Source of the DNA: Tunturibacter psychrotolerans
GTDB lineage: Bacteria > Acidobacteriota > Terriglobia > Terriglobales > Acidobacteriaceae
Direction of reading: 5' to 3'
NCBI RefSeq assembly: GCF_040359615.1
Contig: NZ_CP132942.1
Span: forward strand, 4,154,001-4,218,000
DNA: 64,000 nucleotides
This document shows, in pieces, positions 39,192 through 48,361 of this stretch; position 1 is the first letter of the stretch, and each line of letters begins with the position of its first letter. The notes under the pieces were generated by a model that did no database searches, was not told the DNA's origin, and saw only the letters and a list, made by a program, of their open reading frames with translations. The translations under genes were made by a program, and so were the position numbers.

Positions 39192-40568
39192 ATGGCCCTG
39201 GCTTTTCTCGATCGTGACCGCTCTGTAGCTCCCGCAGGATATAGCCGCTGGCTGGTACCGCCAGCCGCCCTGGCAATCCACCTTTCTATTGGTCAGGTTT
39301 ACTCCTTTTCCGTATTCAAGAATCCCCTCCTGGCGTTGCATGCGGCTGACGGCTCCGCTTGGAACCTGAAGGAGGTCGGCTATATCTTCTCGATTGCAAT
39401 TGCCTTTCTGGGCATCTCTGCTGCACTCTTCGGGGCGTGGCTCGAGAGAGCGGGTCCCCGTCGCGCGATGTTTTACGCCGCAATATGCTTTAGCGCGGGC
39501 TTTATCATCGCCTCGTTTGGAGCCAGCACCCATCAACTGGCTCTGATCTATCTCGGCTACGGCGTCGTCGGCGGGGTCGGCCTCGGACTGGGATATATCT
39601 CGCCCGTATCCACGCTCATCAAATGGTTCCCTGACAGGCCAGGTCTCGCTACCGGTCTCGCCATCATGGGCTTTGGCGGGGGCGCTATGATCGGCGGACC
39701 TCTTGCCAACAACCTGATGGCCCACTTCAAAGCCTCCGGGCAGCCGTCAATTCCCTACACCATGATCACGATGGGCATTCTCTATTTCATCTTCATGATG
39801 TTCGGAGTATTCACCATACGCGTCCCGCCGACCGGCTGGAAGCCCGAGGGATGGGTGCCGTCAGTCAAGCATTCCGCACTCATCTCAAGCCACAACGTCG
39901 CGGTGACAGAGGCTTGGAAGACACCTCAGTTCCGGCTGCTCTGGGTAGTGTTATTCGTCAACGTAACAGCCGGCATCGGCATCCTGGAACAGGCAGCGCC
40001 CATGATTCAGGACTTGTTCAAGGGTCAGATCAGTCCCGCCGCCGCCGTGGGCTTCGTAGGTATCCTGAGCATCTTCAACATGGCCGGACGATTCCTCTGG
40101 GCTTCGGTCTCCGACTTCATCGGACGCAAAGGAACCTACTTTACCTTCTTCGTGCTCGGCGCCATCCTCTACTTCTTTCTTCCGTTCTCGCGACAGGACA
40201 AAATCGATTCGGTTCCTCTCTTTGTCGCGATCGCCGCGCTGGTCATCTCGATGTACGGCGGAGGCTTTGCCACCATTCCTGCGTACCTCAAGGATCTCTT
40301 CGGCGGTTTCAACGTCTCTGCCATCCATGGCCGGCTGCTCACCGCGTGGTCAGCCGCCGGCATCATTGGTCCCCTTATCGTTAACGGCATCCTTGACCAC
40401 TACGTCGAAAACCACATGAACAAAGAGGACGCCTACCCACTCATCCTGCACATCATGTCCTGCCTGCTGGTCGTCGGCTTCCTGGCAAACCTCATGGTAC
40501 GTCCGGTCGCTGAGAAATACTGGGTGAAAGACAAGACCCTCGTCTACGCAGACGGACCGGCCCATTAA
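39192..40568 (+). CDS. OFA-family MFS transporter (oxalate/formate antiporter-like)
   Basis: A 458-residue MFS carrier. The opening PAALAIHLSIGQVYSFSVFK and the GYGVVGGVGLGLGYISPVST segment mark the oxalate/formate antiporter (OFA) branch, followed by WFPDRPGLATGLAIMGFGGG. Substrates in the branch include oxalate, formate, lactate and other monocarboxylates. It is divergent from acs, with about 205 bp between the starts, so a monocarboxylate such as acetate or lactate is possible. A 52-residue membrane protein follows 54 bp downstream and is probably its partner. Confidence 0.88.
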   Translation: MALAFLDRDRSVAPAGYSRWLVPPAALAIHLSIGQVYSFSVFKNPLLALHAADGSAWNLKEVGYIFSIAIAFLGISAALFGAWLERAGPRRAMFYAAICFSAGFIIASFGASTHQLALIYLGYGVVGGVGLGLGYISPVSTLIKWFPDRPGLATGLAIMGFGGGAMIGGPLANNLMAHFKASGQPSIPYTMITMGILYFIFMMFGVFTIRVPPTGWKPEGWVPSVKHSALISSHNVAVTEAWKTPQFRLLWVVLFVNVTAGIGILEQAAPMIQDLFKGQISPAAAVGFVGILSIFNMAGRFLWASVSDFIGRKGTYFTFFVLGAILYFFLPFSRQDKIDSVPLFVAIAALVISMYGGGFATIPAYLKDLFGGFNVSAIHGRLLTAWSAAGIIGPLIVNGILDHYVENHMNKEDAYPLILHIMSCLLVVGFLANLMVRPVAEKYWVKDKTLVYADGPAH

Positions 40569-40622
40569 CCTCATCCGACGGAGTGCTTATCTCCGCCCCT
40601 TTCGACGTTCAGGAGCCATCTC

Positions 40623-40781
40623 ATGGCAGATTCCAGCATCAAAAAGTCTTCCCCTCTTCTCATCGCCGCAGCGTGGATCATTGTGATCATTCCCACAGCA
40701 TGGGGGCTCGAATATACCGTCAAGAACGCACTAAAGATCTTTGTGACGTCTACCCCCACGCCTAAACCACCTGCCAAATAA
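40623..40781 (+). CDS. MFS transporter-associated small membrane protein
   Basis: A 52-residue protein with one hydrophobic helix (LLIAAAWIIVIIPTAWG), a conserved-looking ...AWGLEYTVKNALKIF segment and a proline-threonine tail. It starts 54 bp after the OFA-type transporter. Small single-helix proteins called MFS transporter small subunits are known beside OFA-like carriers in other bacteria, and the length and layout match. It is likely to be co-transcribed and to bind or stabilise the carrier. The function is inferred from position and the family name only. Confidence 0.65.
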   Translation: MADSSIKKSSPLLIAAAWIIVIIPTAWGLEYTVKNALKIFVTSTPTPKPPAK

Positions 40782-40958
40782 TCTGGGAGTGGTCTCACAG
40801 CAACTCGACAAAAACGGTCCATTTGACATCGTGATCTAAGCAATCTTTGTGAGTAACGTCAGTAACACTTCGGGCGCAACCCGAATGCTTTTTGTAGGCA
40901 TCAAGCCGGCCGGGAACTCCTACGAGACCATAGCGCAGCGCTGTAGACTCCCATTATC

Positions 40959-41144
40959 GTGAATTTTTACTGGCCATCCTTGATCGGCTTCTTTCTGGGT
41001 TTCGCTTTTGGCGTGGGATGTGCGCTAGCGGTGATGTACTCGATTTACATGGGAGGATATCGCGCCGCCGTACGCGACTCCCAAGTGCCGACACCGCCGG
41101 AACGCTATACAAAGGCGCTGGATAAGATCTCGGCAAAGTCATAG
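40959..41144 (+). CDS. Small single-helix membrane protein
   Basis: A 61-residue frame with a GTG start: a hydrophobic helix WPSLIGFFLGFAFGVGCALAV followed by a short polar tail (PPERYTKALDKI). Composition and layout fit a real small membrane protein, but I do not recognise the family. It is convergent with the DUF421 gene. Confidence is limited by length and a weak ribosome binding site. Confidence 0.45.
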   Translation: MNFYWPSLIGFFLGFAFGVGCALAVMYSIYMGGYRAAVRDSQVPTPPERYTKALDKISAKS

Positions 41145-41180
41145 CGGCCGCAAATCTTCATCGCGACAAGTACTTTTTGA

Positions 41181-41768
41181 TCAGCTTGACAATTCTCCTC
41201 GCGCCGCCAAGTCGTTGCGCATCTGCTTGACCTCAAGATGCAGTTCTTCGATTGACTTTCTCAACTCGGCCCTTTGCGCATCGTCGCTCATGGACTTAAT
41301 CCCTTCGAGATAGAAGTTTCCATTCGGTTCGAGGACGCACTTCTCCACTTCGCTGAAGTCGTTAAATCCCTGCTTGTGGAGCACGGAACGCAGTTCAAGC
41401 TCCGTCAGCGCTTCACGTTTGGCCTCTTCCCAATCGACGACTCCATGACGAATCAACACCGATGGAGAGCCTTCGACGGCCTTATTCAGCTTTGGCATGT
41501 TGAAGAGCAGTCGCGACAGCAGCCAGTTAATGGTCAAGAGTGACAGCGCCCCGATTACGCCTCCCGACACTGTGTTGTCGTCACCAATCATGGCGTTTTG
41601 CACAGTGTTTGAGAGGCTGAGCAGCACTACAAGATCAAACGGGTTTAGCTGTGCTAACTCTCGCTTGCCGAATATTCGCAAAAAGGCGATTAGGGATATA
41701 TAGACAATCATCGGTCGGAGAATCTTCTCCAACAACGGCAGGTGCATGTGAAACATGCTTTCGATCAA
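41181..41768 (-). CDS. DUF421 (YetF-like) membrane protein
   Basis: A 195-residue protein with three N-terminal transmembrane helices and a cytoplasmic DUF421 domain. Family marks are FLRIFGKRELAQLNPFDLVVLLSLSN split across helices 2-3, and GSPSVLIRHGVVDWEEAKREALTELELRSVL in the soluble part, ending with a coiled tail of about 40 residues. AGGAG lies upstream of the TTG at 41768, so I keep that start. YetF-like proteins are of unsettled function; stress or sporulation-related roles have been reported in Bacillus. Confidence 0.85.
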   Translation of the reverse strand: MIESMFHMHLPLLEKILRPMIVYISLIAFLRIFGKRELAQLNPFDLVVLLSLSNTVQNAMIGDDNTVSGGVIGALSLLTINWLLSRLLFNMPKLNKAVEGSPSVLIRHGVVDWEEAKREALTELELRSVLHKQGFNDFSEVEKCVLEPNGNFYLEGIKSMSDDAQRAELRKSIEELHLEVKQMRNDLAARGELSS

Positions 41769-41846
41769 GTGATTCTCCTTCTACTCCGTTGCGACATCCG
41801 GAGCAGGACGTCGGCACGCCACACTCGACGTCCTGTTCGAGACCGT

Positions 41847-42818
41847 TTATGCATATCGTTTCTGATGCCAGTCCCACGCGCTAGCCACGATCTGGTCCAA
41901 CTCCGCGTACTTGGGCGTCCACCCCAACTCCGCCTTAATCTTTGCCGAACCCGCGACGAGGACCGCTGGGTCGCCAGGCCTCCGTTCACATTCCTCGACA
42001 GGAATCGGCCTACCCGTCACGCGACGTACCGACTCGACAACTTCGAGGACGCTGAATCCCTGACCATTGCCAATGTTGTAAATCAGCCGGCTCTTCGTGT
42101 CGCTGAGCGCTGCGAGAGCCAGAAGGTGCGCCTCGGCCAGATCACGCACGTGGATGTAATCGCGGATGCAGGTTCCATCCTTGGTGGGATAATCTCGGCC
42201 AAAGATCTTGATGTTCGATCGCTTGCCGAGTGCCACATCCAGGATCAGAGGGATCAGGTGTGACTCAGGCTCATGAGCCTCCCCGTAGCCATCGATAGCT
42301 CCTGCTACATTGAAGTATCGCAGGCTGGCATACTTAAACCCGTGGATTAAGTTCATCCACCGAAGCATATGCTCCACCAACAACTTACTCTCTCCATAAG
42401 GATTCGTCGGCTGCAGCTTCGCATCTTCGAGAATAGGCGTCTTCTCAGGCTCCCCATAGCAGGCGGCCGTCGAACTGAAGACCAGTCGGTCGTGTCCGGT
42501 CGCCAGCATCGCCTCCAGAAGCATCAGAGTCGCAGCCGTATTATTTCTGAAATAAATCTCCGGCCGCTTCATGCTTTCGCCAGCTTCGATCAAAGCGGCA
42601 AAGTTCATGACTCCATCGAAACGGCCCTCACGCAGAGTCTCTTCGATCAAAGGCCGGTTCGCGATATCACCCTCAATAAACGTGGCGTTTTCAGCAACAG
42701 CCGAACGCCTGCTATGGCAAAGATTATCGAACACAGTAATTGCGTGCCCTTGAGACAGCAAAATCCTCGCGACTGTGCCGCCAATGTACCCTGCTCCACC
42801 TGCTATCAGAATCTTCAT
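41847..42818 (-). CDS. galE: UDP-glucose 4-epimerase
   Basis: A 323-residue SDR epimerase from the ATG at 42818 (AGGAG seven bases upstream). The NAD motif GGAGYIGG lies at residues 7-14, catalytic Ser-Thr-Tyr are in SSTAACYG and YGESKLLVE (YxxxK), and the end HIRDLAEAH-like segment VRDLAEAHLLAL is typical. It interconverts UDP-glucose and UDP-galactose (some also UDP-GlcNAc/GalNAc), feeding envelope glycans or galactose use. It lies 20 kb from the amino sugar genes, among envelope genes, and is monocistronic. Confidence 0.93.
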   Translation of the reverse strand: MKILIAGGAGYIGGTVARILLSQGHAITVFDNLCHSRRSAVAENATFIEGDIANRPLIEETLREGRFDGVMNFAALIEAGESMKRPEIYFRNNTAATLMLLEAMLATGHDRLVFSSTAACYGEPEKTPILEDAKLQPTNPYGESKLLVEHMLRWMNLIHGFKYASLRYFNVAGAIDGYGEAHEPESHLIPLILDVALGKRSNIKIFGRDYPTKDGTCIRDYIHVRDLAEAHLLALAALSDTKSRLIYNIGNGQGFSVLEVVESVRRVTGRPIPVEECERRPGDPAVLVAGSAKIKAELGWTPKYAELDQIVASAWDWHQKRYA

Positions 42819-43188
42819 TAATTGTCTCCTAGTACCCTTCTTGGATACCACAAAAGTGCCAGTGTCAATCACTTACGCTTACGGCACTATACTTGCTGTA
42901 AGCGAAGAGCAGAGCCCGGCCCTGAAAAAAGAGACATCTCACTGAGGCACGGAGGCTGCTACAACCTTTTCCTTTCTCGTTCGCGTCTGTTAAGTCGGGC
43001 CGACGCAACGTTCCAACCTCCCCTTGGTGATGTCAAAAGTGGCAGTGAGTCAAAGACCACAGGTTCGAATCACACTTGGGCTCTCCGGCATAGCACCTCG
43101 GAGTTATTCCTCCTTCGCACCGGTTCTGTTTCCATAGCACTGGTGTAACTCTCCCGACCTCGACACGAGGCACTTCAAGGACTTTTTT
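42819..43188. other. Divergent intergenic region, galE to tonB-like gene
   Basis: About 370 bp. It contains no protein gene. A tRNA-like T-arm string (GGTTCGAATC at about 43062) occurs, but neither the T stem nor an acceptor/D arm can be built, so I do not call an RNA. Confidence 0.5.
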
Positions 43189-44286
43189 ATGGCAAAGCCG
43201 CTTCGCAGTGATGATCCAGCACCGCAGAATATGCAGTTCGCACACTTCGGCGTCCTGAACGACGGCAACCAGAGCAAGTCCTCGCTCTTCACTTCCATTG
43301 CCCTCAACGTCGTTCTTGCCCTATGCGCCATCATCATCGGAGCAGCCGCGAAAAAGACCATCGATACCAGGCACAAGCTGACCGAGTTGACCGAGCCGAT
43401 TCCGATGAAGAAGCCGGATGAGCCGCCGCCGATCAAGATCAAGCCTCCAAAACTTCCGCCCCCTCCGGTCGTCAAGGTCGAGCCGCCTAAAATCAAGTTG
43501 CCCGACGTGAAGTTGCCCGACGTTCCCAAACCACCAGAGATCAAAATGGCGCAGCCGATGCCGGTCGTTCTTCCGGCACCTCCAAAGATCGTTCAGCCTC
43601 CGCCGGCTCCGAAGGTGGTCAGTCTCGCACAGGCTCAGCCCGCTGCCTTGGTCAACAACTCTCCTCATCCAACAGCGGTCGCACTGGGTTCGCAGACAAA
43701 CCCGATTGCGCCGTCCAATCGTCCCTCTACTACGTCTATCAATCTCGGCAACAAGGGAATGTCCGGTATGCCGGCTTCGAATAACGGCATGGGAGCGCAG
43801 TCCACTGTTGTCAATCTTGGTTCTGGTTCGGCCGGTAGCCAAAACATGAAAGGCAGGGACAACGCAGCAGGCGGCGTCGTCGGAGTCAAGCTTGGAGTTA
43901 CTGGCGGTACAGGAGCAATGAATGCTCCGGGGCGTTCGCCTGGTGTTGTTAGCCTCGGCCAGAACACTCCACCACCGATGCCAAAACCAGCCGGCCCATC
44001 TGCGGCAGTGGCCAAGTCTGCACCTAAGGTTCTCTTCAAACCCAAGCCGGAGTACACGACAGAAGCTCGCAACCTTCATATCGAAGGTGTCGTCTCGGTT
44101 CGCCTCCGCGTCTCTTCCTCTGGTGCCGTCCAGGTTCTCGGCGTCACCAGTGATCTCGGCCACGGCCTTGGCGACTCTGCCATCCACGCCGTGCAGGCCA
44201 CCCGCTTTCAACCCGCTACCGACGCTTCGGGTCATCCGATCGATTGGGAAGGTGTTGTCAATGTAGCTTTCCAGCTCGCTGGATAA
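43189..44286 (+). CDS. Energy transducer TonB
   Basis: A 365-residue inner-membrane protein. One transmembrane helix (about 30-50) is followed by a long proline- and lysine-rich periplasmic spacer (KKPDEPPPIKIKPPKLPPPP and repeats, about 65-150), a Gly/Asn/Ser-rich stretch, and a C-terminal TonB domain with PEYTTEARNLHIEGVVSVRL and ATRFQPATDASGHPI. TonB passes proton-motive force from ExbBD to outer-membrane receptors. AAGGA precedes the ATG. ExbB and ExbD are not adjacent. An M48-like secreted protein follows 90 bp downstream. Confidence 0.92.
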   Translation: MAKPLRSDDPAPQNMQFAHFGVLNDGNQSKSSLFTSIALNVVLALCAIIIGAAAKKTIDTRHKLTELTEPIPMKKPDEPPPIKIKPPKLPPPPVVKVEPPKIKLPDVKLPDVPKPPEIKMAQPMPVVLPAPPKIVQPPPAPKVVSLAQAQPAALVNNSPHPTAVALGSQTNPIAPSNRPSTTSINLGNKGMSGMPASNNGMGAQSTVVNLGSGSAGSQNMKGRDNAAGGVVGVKLGVTGGTGAMNAPGRSPGVVSLGQNTPPPMPKPAGPSAAVAKSAPKVLFKPKPEYTTEARNLHIEGVVSVRLRVSSSGAVQVLGVTSDLGHGLGDSAIHAVQATRFQPATDASGHPIDWEGVVNVAFQLAG

Positions 44287-44376
44287 GAAACAAATTTTGT
44301 TCCGTAGTCGCAGCATGAAATAGCATCTAGTCCATACTCAGGCTGACCCCAGGGGTCACCGTAGGAGCCGCAAATC

Positions 44377-46248
44377 ATGATTCACGGGAAACAGTCTACC
44401 GCCGGTCTGCTGCTGGCACTTCTAGTCGCAACCACTCTCCCCGCGGGAGCAGGCATCCTACATCCTGGCAAAAAGAAGAAGATGGATGAGGACCTCTCTA
44501 CGACGCGCAAGCCGACGGCCGCGCAAAACGCACTTATTGACAAGTCGATCGCCCGAGAAAAGGTGATCGTCAAGACCGTCAAGGAGCGGGCTCCTCTCGT
44601 CGAGACCTACATCCAGACCATGAAGCCTGATCCTCTACTGGGCCAGGTTCCCGAATCTGACGAGCACTTCCTCAGCCGCGTCGATTTCAAGAGCGTCATC
44701 GGCGATAACTCTTACGCGGTAAACAAAGAGACATCAAAGGGCACCAGCAGCGACGGCAAGCTTGGATTCTTCAAGCACTCTGTCTCCTTCGTCGGTGGTC
44801 TCGGCAACAGTCTGCATCTGAACTTCCATGAGTCTGGCTTCGTGCAGATGCTCCTGATGGACTCCAACAGCTTCGATCGTCAGCACTACACCTTTGGATA
44901 CGTACGCAACGACTTCCTCGGCAATACCCCAACGGCTGTCTTTGACGTAACGCCGATTGAAGGGAAGAAGGCCTACGGTCGCTTCTTTGGTCGAATCTGG
45001 ATCGAAACACGGAGCGGGAACGTGGTTCGCTTCAATGGCGACTTCGCTGGTACCCAGGAAGACCAGAAGGAGTTCTATCACTTCGACAGCTGGCGCACCA
45101 ATGTTCAACCCGATCTCTGGCTCCCGACCTCTTTTTATGTTGAAGAGAGCGATCCAAAGAGCGTCTCCCGCACCCTCAAATTCAAAGCCATTAACCACAT
45201 CTGGGGCTACGTACTGAAGGTCCCTCCACCGGAGAGCGAAAACACCTCGATGGATGTCGTCGGCGCAACCGACGTCAGCAACGACGCACAGGATGTCAGC
45301 CCTCTTGGAGCCCAGCGTGCTTGGGTCCAGCAGGCAGAAGACAACATCGTGGAGCGTCTCTTCCAGGCAGGCTTGCTTGATGCACCGAGTGAATTCGATA
45401 AGACTCTTGAAGCGCTCGCTGGCAACATTCTCGCTTACAACAACATCACGCTCTCAAGACCGATCCGCTGCCGTACTCTGCTGACCGAACCGCTGGAGTC
45501 TCTCGCCATCGGCAACACCATCGTTATCTCGAAGAGCCTGCTTGATACCACCGGCGTTGTAACCCAGGACGGCGCGCAGCAGATGGGCAACCTCAATGCG
45601 ATCCTGGCCTTCCAGATTGCCCACATCATCCTTGCTCACCGTCTCGACACCAAATACGCTTTCAACGATCGTCTGCTCTTCCCTTCAACGACGGTCTTCA
45701 ACCGCATTCCCATGCACCACACAGACGCAGATAATACAGCAGCAGCGAAGAAAGCCATGGAGTTACTAAACGCGAAGGAGTTGGAAGGTGGCCAGCAGTA
45801 TTTTAGTCTCTACCTCCAACAGCTGCAGCAGCGAGTCAAGAGTCTCAAGGCTCTTAACGAACCCATGATCGGCGATGGTTTGATCAAGAGCGATACTGAT
45901 CCGACCTTCTGGATGCAGGCCATCACCACAAAGGGCCCCAAGCTGGATATGAAGGACCTGAAGCAGCAAGCGGCTATGCCGTTGGCCAGCTTCCTGCGCT
46001 TCGATCCATGGACCGACCAGGTATTCGTCCTACACTCGGCATTTGAGCCTCTCCTCACCGCAGCCGACAAGATGCCATTCGAGGTCGAACCGGTCTACCT
46101 GAAACTGAGCTACTACAAGGCGCCCGCAGAACCTGTTGCTGCTCCGACAGGCACACCGGCGAATGCTGCGCCAGCCGACAACACAGCAGCACCAGCCGCC
46201 GCTGCACCGGCTGCCACTCCCCCACCAACGAACGCACAACAAAACTAA
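44377..46248 (+). CDS. Exported protein with degenerate M48-like metalloprotease domain
   Basis: A 623-residue exported protein whose signal peptide ends near PAGAG. Residues about 60-280 resemble an outer-membrane lipoprotein-sorting-type beta domain. From about 320 a helical M48-like segment appears: TLLTEPLESLAIGNTIVISK, then AILAFQIAHIILAHRLD, where M48 proteases have HExxH. Here the first His and the Glu are replaced (FQIAH), so metal-dependent cleavage is unlikely and it may be a pseudo-enzyme, for example a chaperone-like relative of BepA-type proteins. The C-terminal 45 residues are Ala/Pro/Thr-rich. It may be co-transcribed with the TonB gene. Family recognition is by fragments only. 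Confidence 0.6.
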   Translation: MIHGKQSTAGLLLALLVATTLPAGAGILHPGKKKKMDEDLSTTRKPTAAQNALIDKSIAREKVIVKTVKERAPLVETYIQTMKPDPLLGQVPESDEHFLSRVDFKSVIGDNSYAVNKETSKGTSSDGKLGFFKHSVSFVGGLGNSLHLNFHESGFVQMLLMDSNSFDRQHYTFGYVRNDFLGNTPTAVFDVTPIEGKKAYGRFFGRIWIETRSGNVVRFNGDFAGTQEDQKEFYHFDSWRTNVQPDLWLPTSFYVEESDPKSVSRTLKFKAINHIWGYVLKVPPPESENTSMDVVGATDVSNDAQDVSPLGAQRAWVQQAEDNIVERLFQAGLLDAPSEFDKTLEALAGNILAYNNITLSRPIRCRTLLTEPLESLAIGNTIVISKSLLDTTGVVTQDGAQQMGNLNAILAFQIAHIILAHRLDTKYAFNDRLLFPSTTVFNRIPMHHTDADNTAAAKKAMELLNAKELEGGQQYFSLYLQQLQQRVKSLKALNEPMIGDGLIKSDTDPTFWMQAITTKGPKLDMKDLKQQAAMPLASFLRFDPWTDQVFVLHSAFEPLLTAADKMPFEVEPVYLKLSYYKAPAEPVAAPTGTPANAAPADNTAAPAAAAPAATPPPTNAQQN

Positions 46249-46253
46249 ACCTG

Positions 46254-46295
46254 AGAGCGTGGATGGACTCTGGTCATTGGGACCGTCCGCGCTCT
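46254..46295 (+). terminator. Imperfect hairpin after the M48-like gene
   Basis: AGAGCG and GGAC in the left part pair with GTCC and CGCTCT in the right part, with a bulge, directly after the stop at 46248. There is no T tract, so termination is uncertain. Confidence 0.35.
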
Positions 46296-46363
46296 AATTG
46301 TCTCGGGTCATCTCACTCGCCACAATGCACGCATCAAACCTTGTTTGATAAGGAGGCACACTG

Positions 46364-46906
46364 TTGAAGCGGCATTTTCTCATCGGCTGTTTTGCCTGCG
46401 TCCTCAGTCTGACTCTCTGGTCACACGGTCAAGCCGTTCCTACCGCCTCTCGTGAGGGCTCGGCGCAGATTGGCGTCGGAGCAACCTTCATCAGTCCCGA
46501 CTATACTCAGAAGTACATAAAGGGTATTTCCGTCTACGGCAACTACGATATCGGTCAACACCTGGGAGTCGAAGGCGACATTCACATTTCCGTCAGCACT
46601 CCCGGCACTATCAGCGAAAACTCTTACCTGCTTGGTCCACGGTATAAATGGCATTACAAACGTTTTGAGCCCTACGCCAAGGTGCTGCTGGGCTTCGGTC
46701 GCTTCGGCTTCCAATCCGACAGCTCTGTAGCAGCGGCGACCTTCACCTACTTCCAATTTGCGCCCGGTGGCGGTCTGGACATACGCGCAACTCGACACAT
46801 CAACGTGAGAGCATTCGACGTTGAGTTTCAGAAGTGGCCCGGATTCGATTCTCACGGGCTTTCCCCTATCGCTTACACAATTGGTGTTGCTTATACCCTG
46901 CGCTAG
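46364..46906 (+). CDS. Outer-membrane beta-barrel protein, copy 1
   Basis: A 180-residue exported protein with a TTG start under a strong AAGGAGG. A signal peptide ends near SHGQA, then come alternating amphipathic strands (IGVGATFISPDY, GVEGDIHISV, YKWHYKRFEPYAKVLLGFGRF) and a C-terminal aromatic strand ending TIGVAYTLR, as in small OmpA-like or opacity-type barrels. It is a paralog of the gene at 47008: both share the A/T-AS/TREG/AGxxxIG opening and the ...RYFxPYGKVLxGxGxF core. The function is unknown. Confidence 0.75.
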   Translation: MKRHFLIGCFACVLSLTLWSHGQAVPTASREGSAQIGVGATFISPDYTQKYIKGISVYGNYDIGQHLGVEGDIHISVSTPGTISENSYLLGPRYKWHYKRFEPYAKVLLGFGRFGFQSDSSVAAATFTYFQFAPGGGLDIRATRHINVRAFDVEFQKWPGFDSHGLSPIAYTIGVAYTLR

Positions 46907-47007
46907 TTAGAGAATCTGTTCATGATGAAGACGTTGCTTTACCTTGATGAATCGTCACTGCGCTACCCGGTCTGCGTCAGGGAAAACACAATTCGACAGG
47001 AGTTCGC

Positions 47008-47535
47008 GTGCTGACAAAGGTTGTTATTTTTCTGGGCCTGTTGGGGGCCACATCCATGCTGAGCGCGCAAGCCACTCCCACAGCAACTCGCGCGGGAGCT
47101 CTCAAGATCGGTGGCGGCTTTTCCACGGCCGACTCCGACTATGGGAATCGATTCAATGGTGGTGCAGCTTACTTCGACTTCGATTTTCTTCCCCACATTG
47201 GCCTGACTGGCGAGTTTCATTTCGTCAAAGACCAAAATGATCTCTACGAGAAAACTTACGAGATTGGCGGCCGCTACTTCCGTGAATATCGCCGGTTCGT
47301 TCCTTACGGCAAAGTCCTCTACGGGCGCGGGGTCTTCAACTTTCCTGTCAACCCTGACGGATTTCGAGCGAACCTCGCCTACAATCTCATCGCTGCCGGC
47401 GTAGGCACAGACTACAAACTGAAGCCCTACCTCTATCTCCGAGCGGATTGGGAGTACCAGCAATGGTTCGACTTCGCAGGCTCCAGTCTTACCCCTAACA
47501 TCATTACGGTAGGTGCGGCGTATCACTTCCGGTAG
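47008..47535 (+). CDS. Outer-membrane beta-barrel protein, copy 2
   Basis: A 175-residue exported barrel with a GTG start after CAGGAG. A signal peptide ends near SAQA, then an eight-strand-like pattern (GALKIGGGFS, DFDFLPHIGLTGEFHFVK, RYFREYRRFVPYGKVLYG) ends in the sorting strand ITVGAAYHFR. It lies 100 bp after its paralog at 46364, so the pair arose by tandem duplication. A clear terminator follows at 47569. Confidence 0.75.
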   Translation: MLTKVVIFLGLLGATSMLSAQATPTATRAGALKIGGGFSTADSDYGNRFNGGAAYFDFDFLPHIGLTGEFHFVKDQNDLYEKTYEIGGRYFREYRRFVPYGKVLYGRGVFNFPVNPDGFRANLAYNLIAAGVGTDYKLKPYLYLRADWEYQQWFDFAGSSLTPNIITVGAAYHFR

Positions 47536-47568
47536 ACCCTCTTACCCAGACTGTCGTAGTCCAAACAG

Positions 47569-47595
47569 AAAGCCCCGGTCAACGCCGGGGCTTTT
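47569..47595. terminator. Rho-independent terminator between convergent barrel genes
   Basis: AAAGCCCCGG pairs perfectly with CCGGGGCTTTT around a 6-base loop. With flanking A and T tracts on both sides it can serve both the plus-strand barrel pair and the minus-strand barrel gene. Confidence 0.92.
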
Positions 47596-47615
47596 CATGT
47601 TGAAACCGTCAATCT

Positions 47616-48221
47616 TTAGAAGTGATACGCAATACCGATCGACGGAGTCGAGATAACCTCGTAACGATTGGTATTGAAGATGTTGCCAGGAAGGCTGAAC
47701 GTGGGTGTCTTTACCAGGAAGGCCCTATACTCTGCACGAATGTCAAAGCTTGGGCTTAGCTCATAGGCCACACCGCCGCCAAACAGAGCGCCGATGTTGG
47801 TATTCCGCTTTGCATCCAGGTTGGTTGACCCGGCATCCTTGAACGGCGAGAAAAACATTACGCCCGGACCAGCTTCAAGAAACGGGTTGAAGTTTTTGAA
47901 GTTCAGATTGAACACGTAGGCGAGGCTGACCTCCTGCTGCAGAGTATGGATGCCGCCGTTCGCCTTCCCGAAAACCTGATAATACTGGGTATTCTGCTGA
48001 TATCCATAGTTCGCTTCGAGCCCGCTTCGCGGCGTCAGTAGGTAGCGATAGCTGGCAAGGAGTCCCATAGTCGTGCTTGTGTTCTTCTGCACGCTGTTCC
48101 CCGTTATCTCTGGCGCAAACGCAGCAGTGGCGCTTACGCTTACGTCCTGCCGGCTCTCCTGCGCATAACCGGCCGCCGCAGACAACATCAGCGCACCCAA
48201 CAACAACATCGTTTTCTTCAT
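47616..48221 (-). CDS. Outer-membrane beta-barrel protein
   Basis: A 201-residue exported protein; the ATG at 48221 gives the signal peptide MKKTMLLLGALMLSAAAGYA. The mature part has paired strands with turns (LLASYRYLLTPRSGLEANYGYQ split, VSLAYVFNLNFKNFNPFLEAGPGVMFF) and ends SIGIAYHF, a classic barrel C-terminus with aromatic last residue. It belongs to the small OmpA-like/opacity-type barrels but is not closely alike to the tandem pair at 46364-47535. The role is unknown. Confidence 0.78.
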   Translation of the reverse strand: MKKTMLLLGALMLSAAAGYAQESRQDVSVSATAAFAPEITGNSVQKNTSTTMGLLASYRYLLTPRSGLEANYGYQQNTQYYQVFGKANGGIHTLQQEVSLAYVFNLNFKNFNPFLEAGPGVMFFSPFKDAGSTNLDAKRNTNIGALFGGGVAYELSPSFDIRAEYRAFLVKTPTFSLPGNIFNTNRYEVISTPSIGIAYHF

Positions 48222-48361
48222 TCTTCGCTGGATCCCTTCGAATTCGTCCATAACTTCCTACGCTGTCCCGCAGGCAACGCGTTTGCAGAGTTATGGGACG
48301 CCGTAATCACTGAGTTTCATTGTAACCGCACCGCTGCCCGAAGACGCGCCGCCAACGCAAG

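Noticed and set aside
43040..43112. A tRNA-like 3-prime end before the TonB gene
   Set aside because: GGTTCGAATC looks like a T loop, but the T stem does not pair, there is no CCA in place and no D arm or matching acceptor strand upstream.
43321..44316. A 331-codon open frame on the minus strand
   Set aside because: Antisense to the TonB gene; its composition only mirrors the proline-rich repeats.
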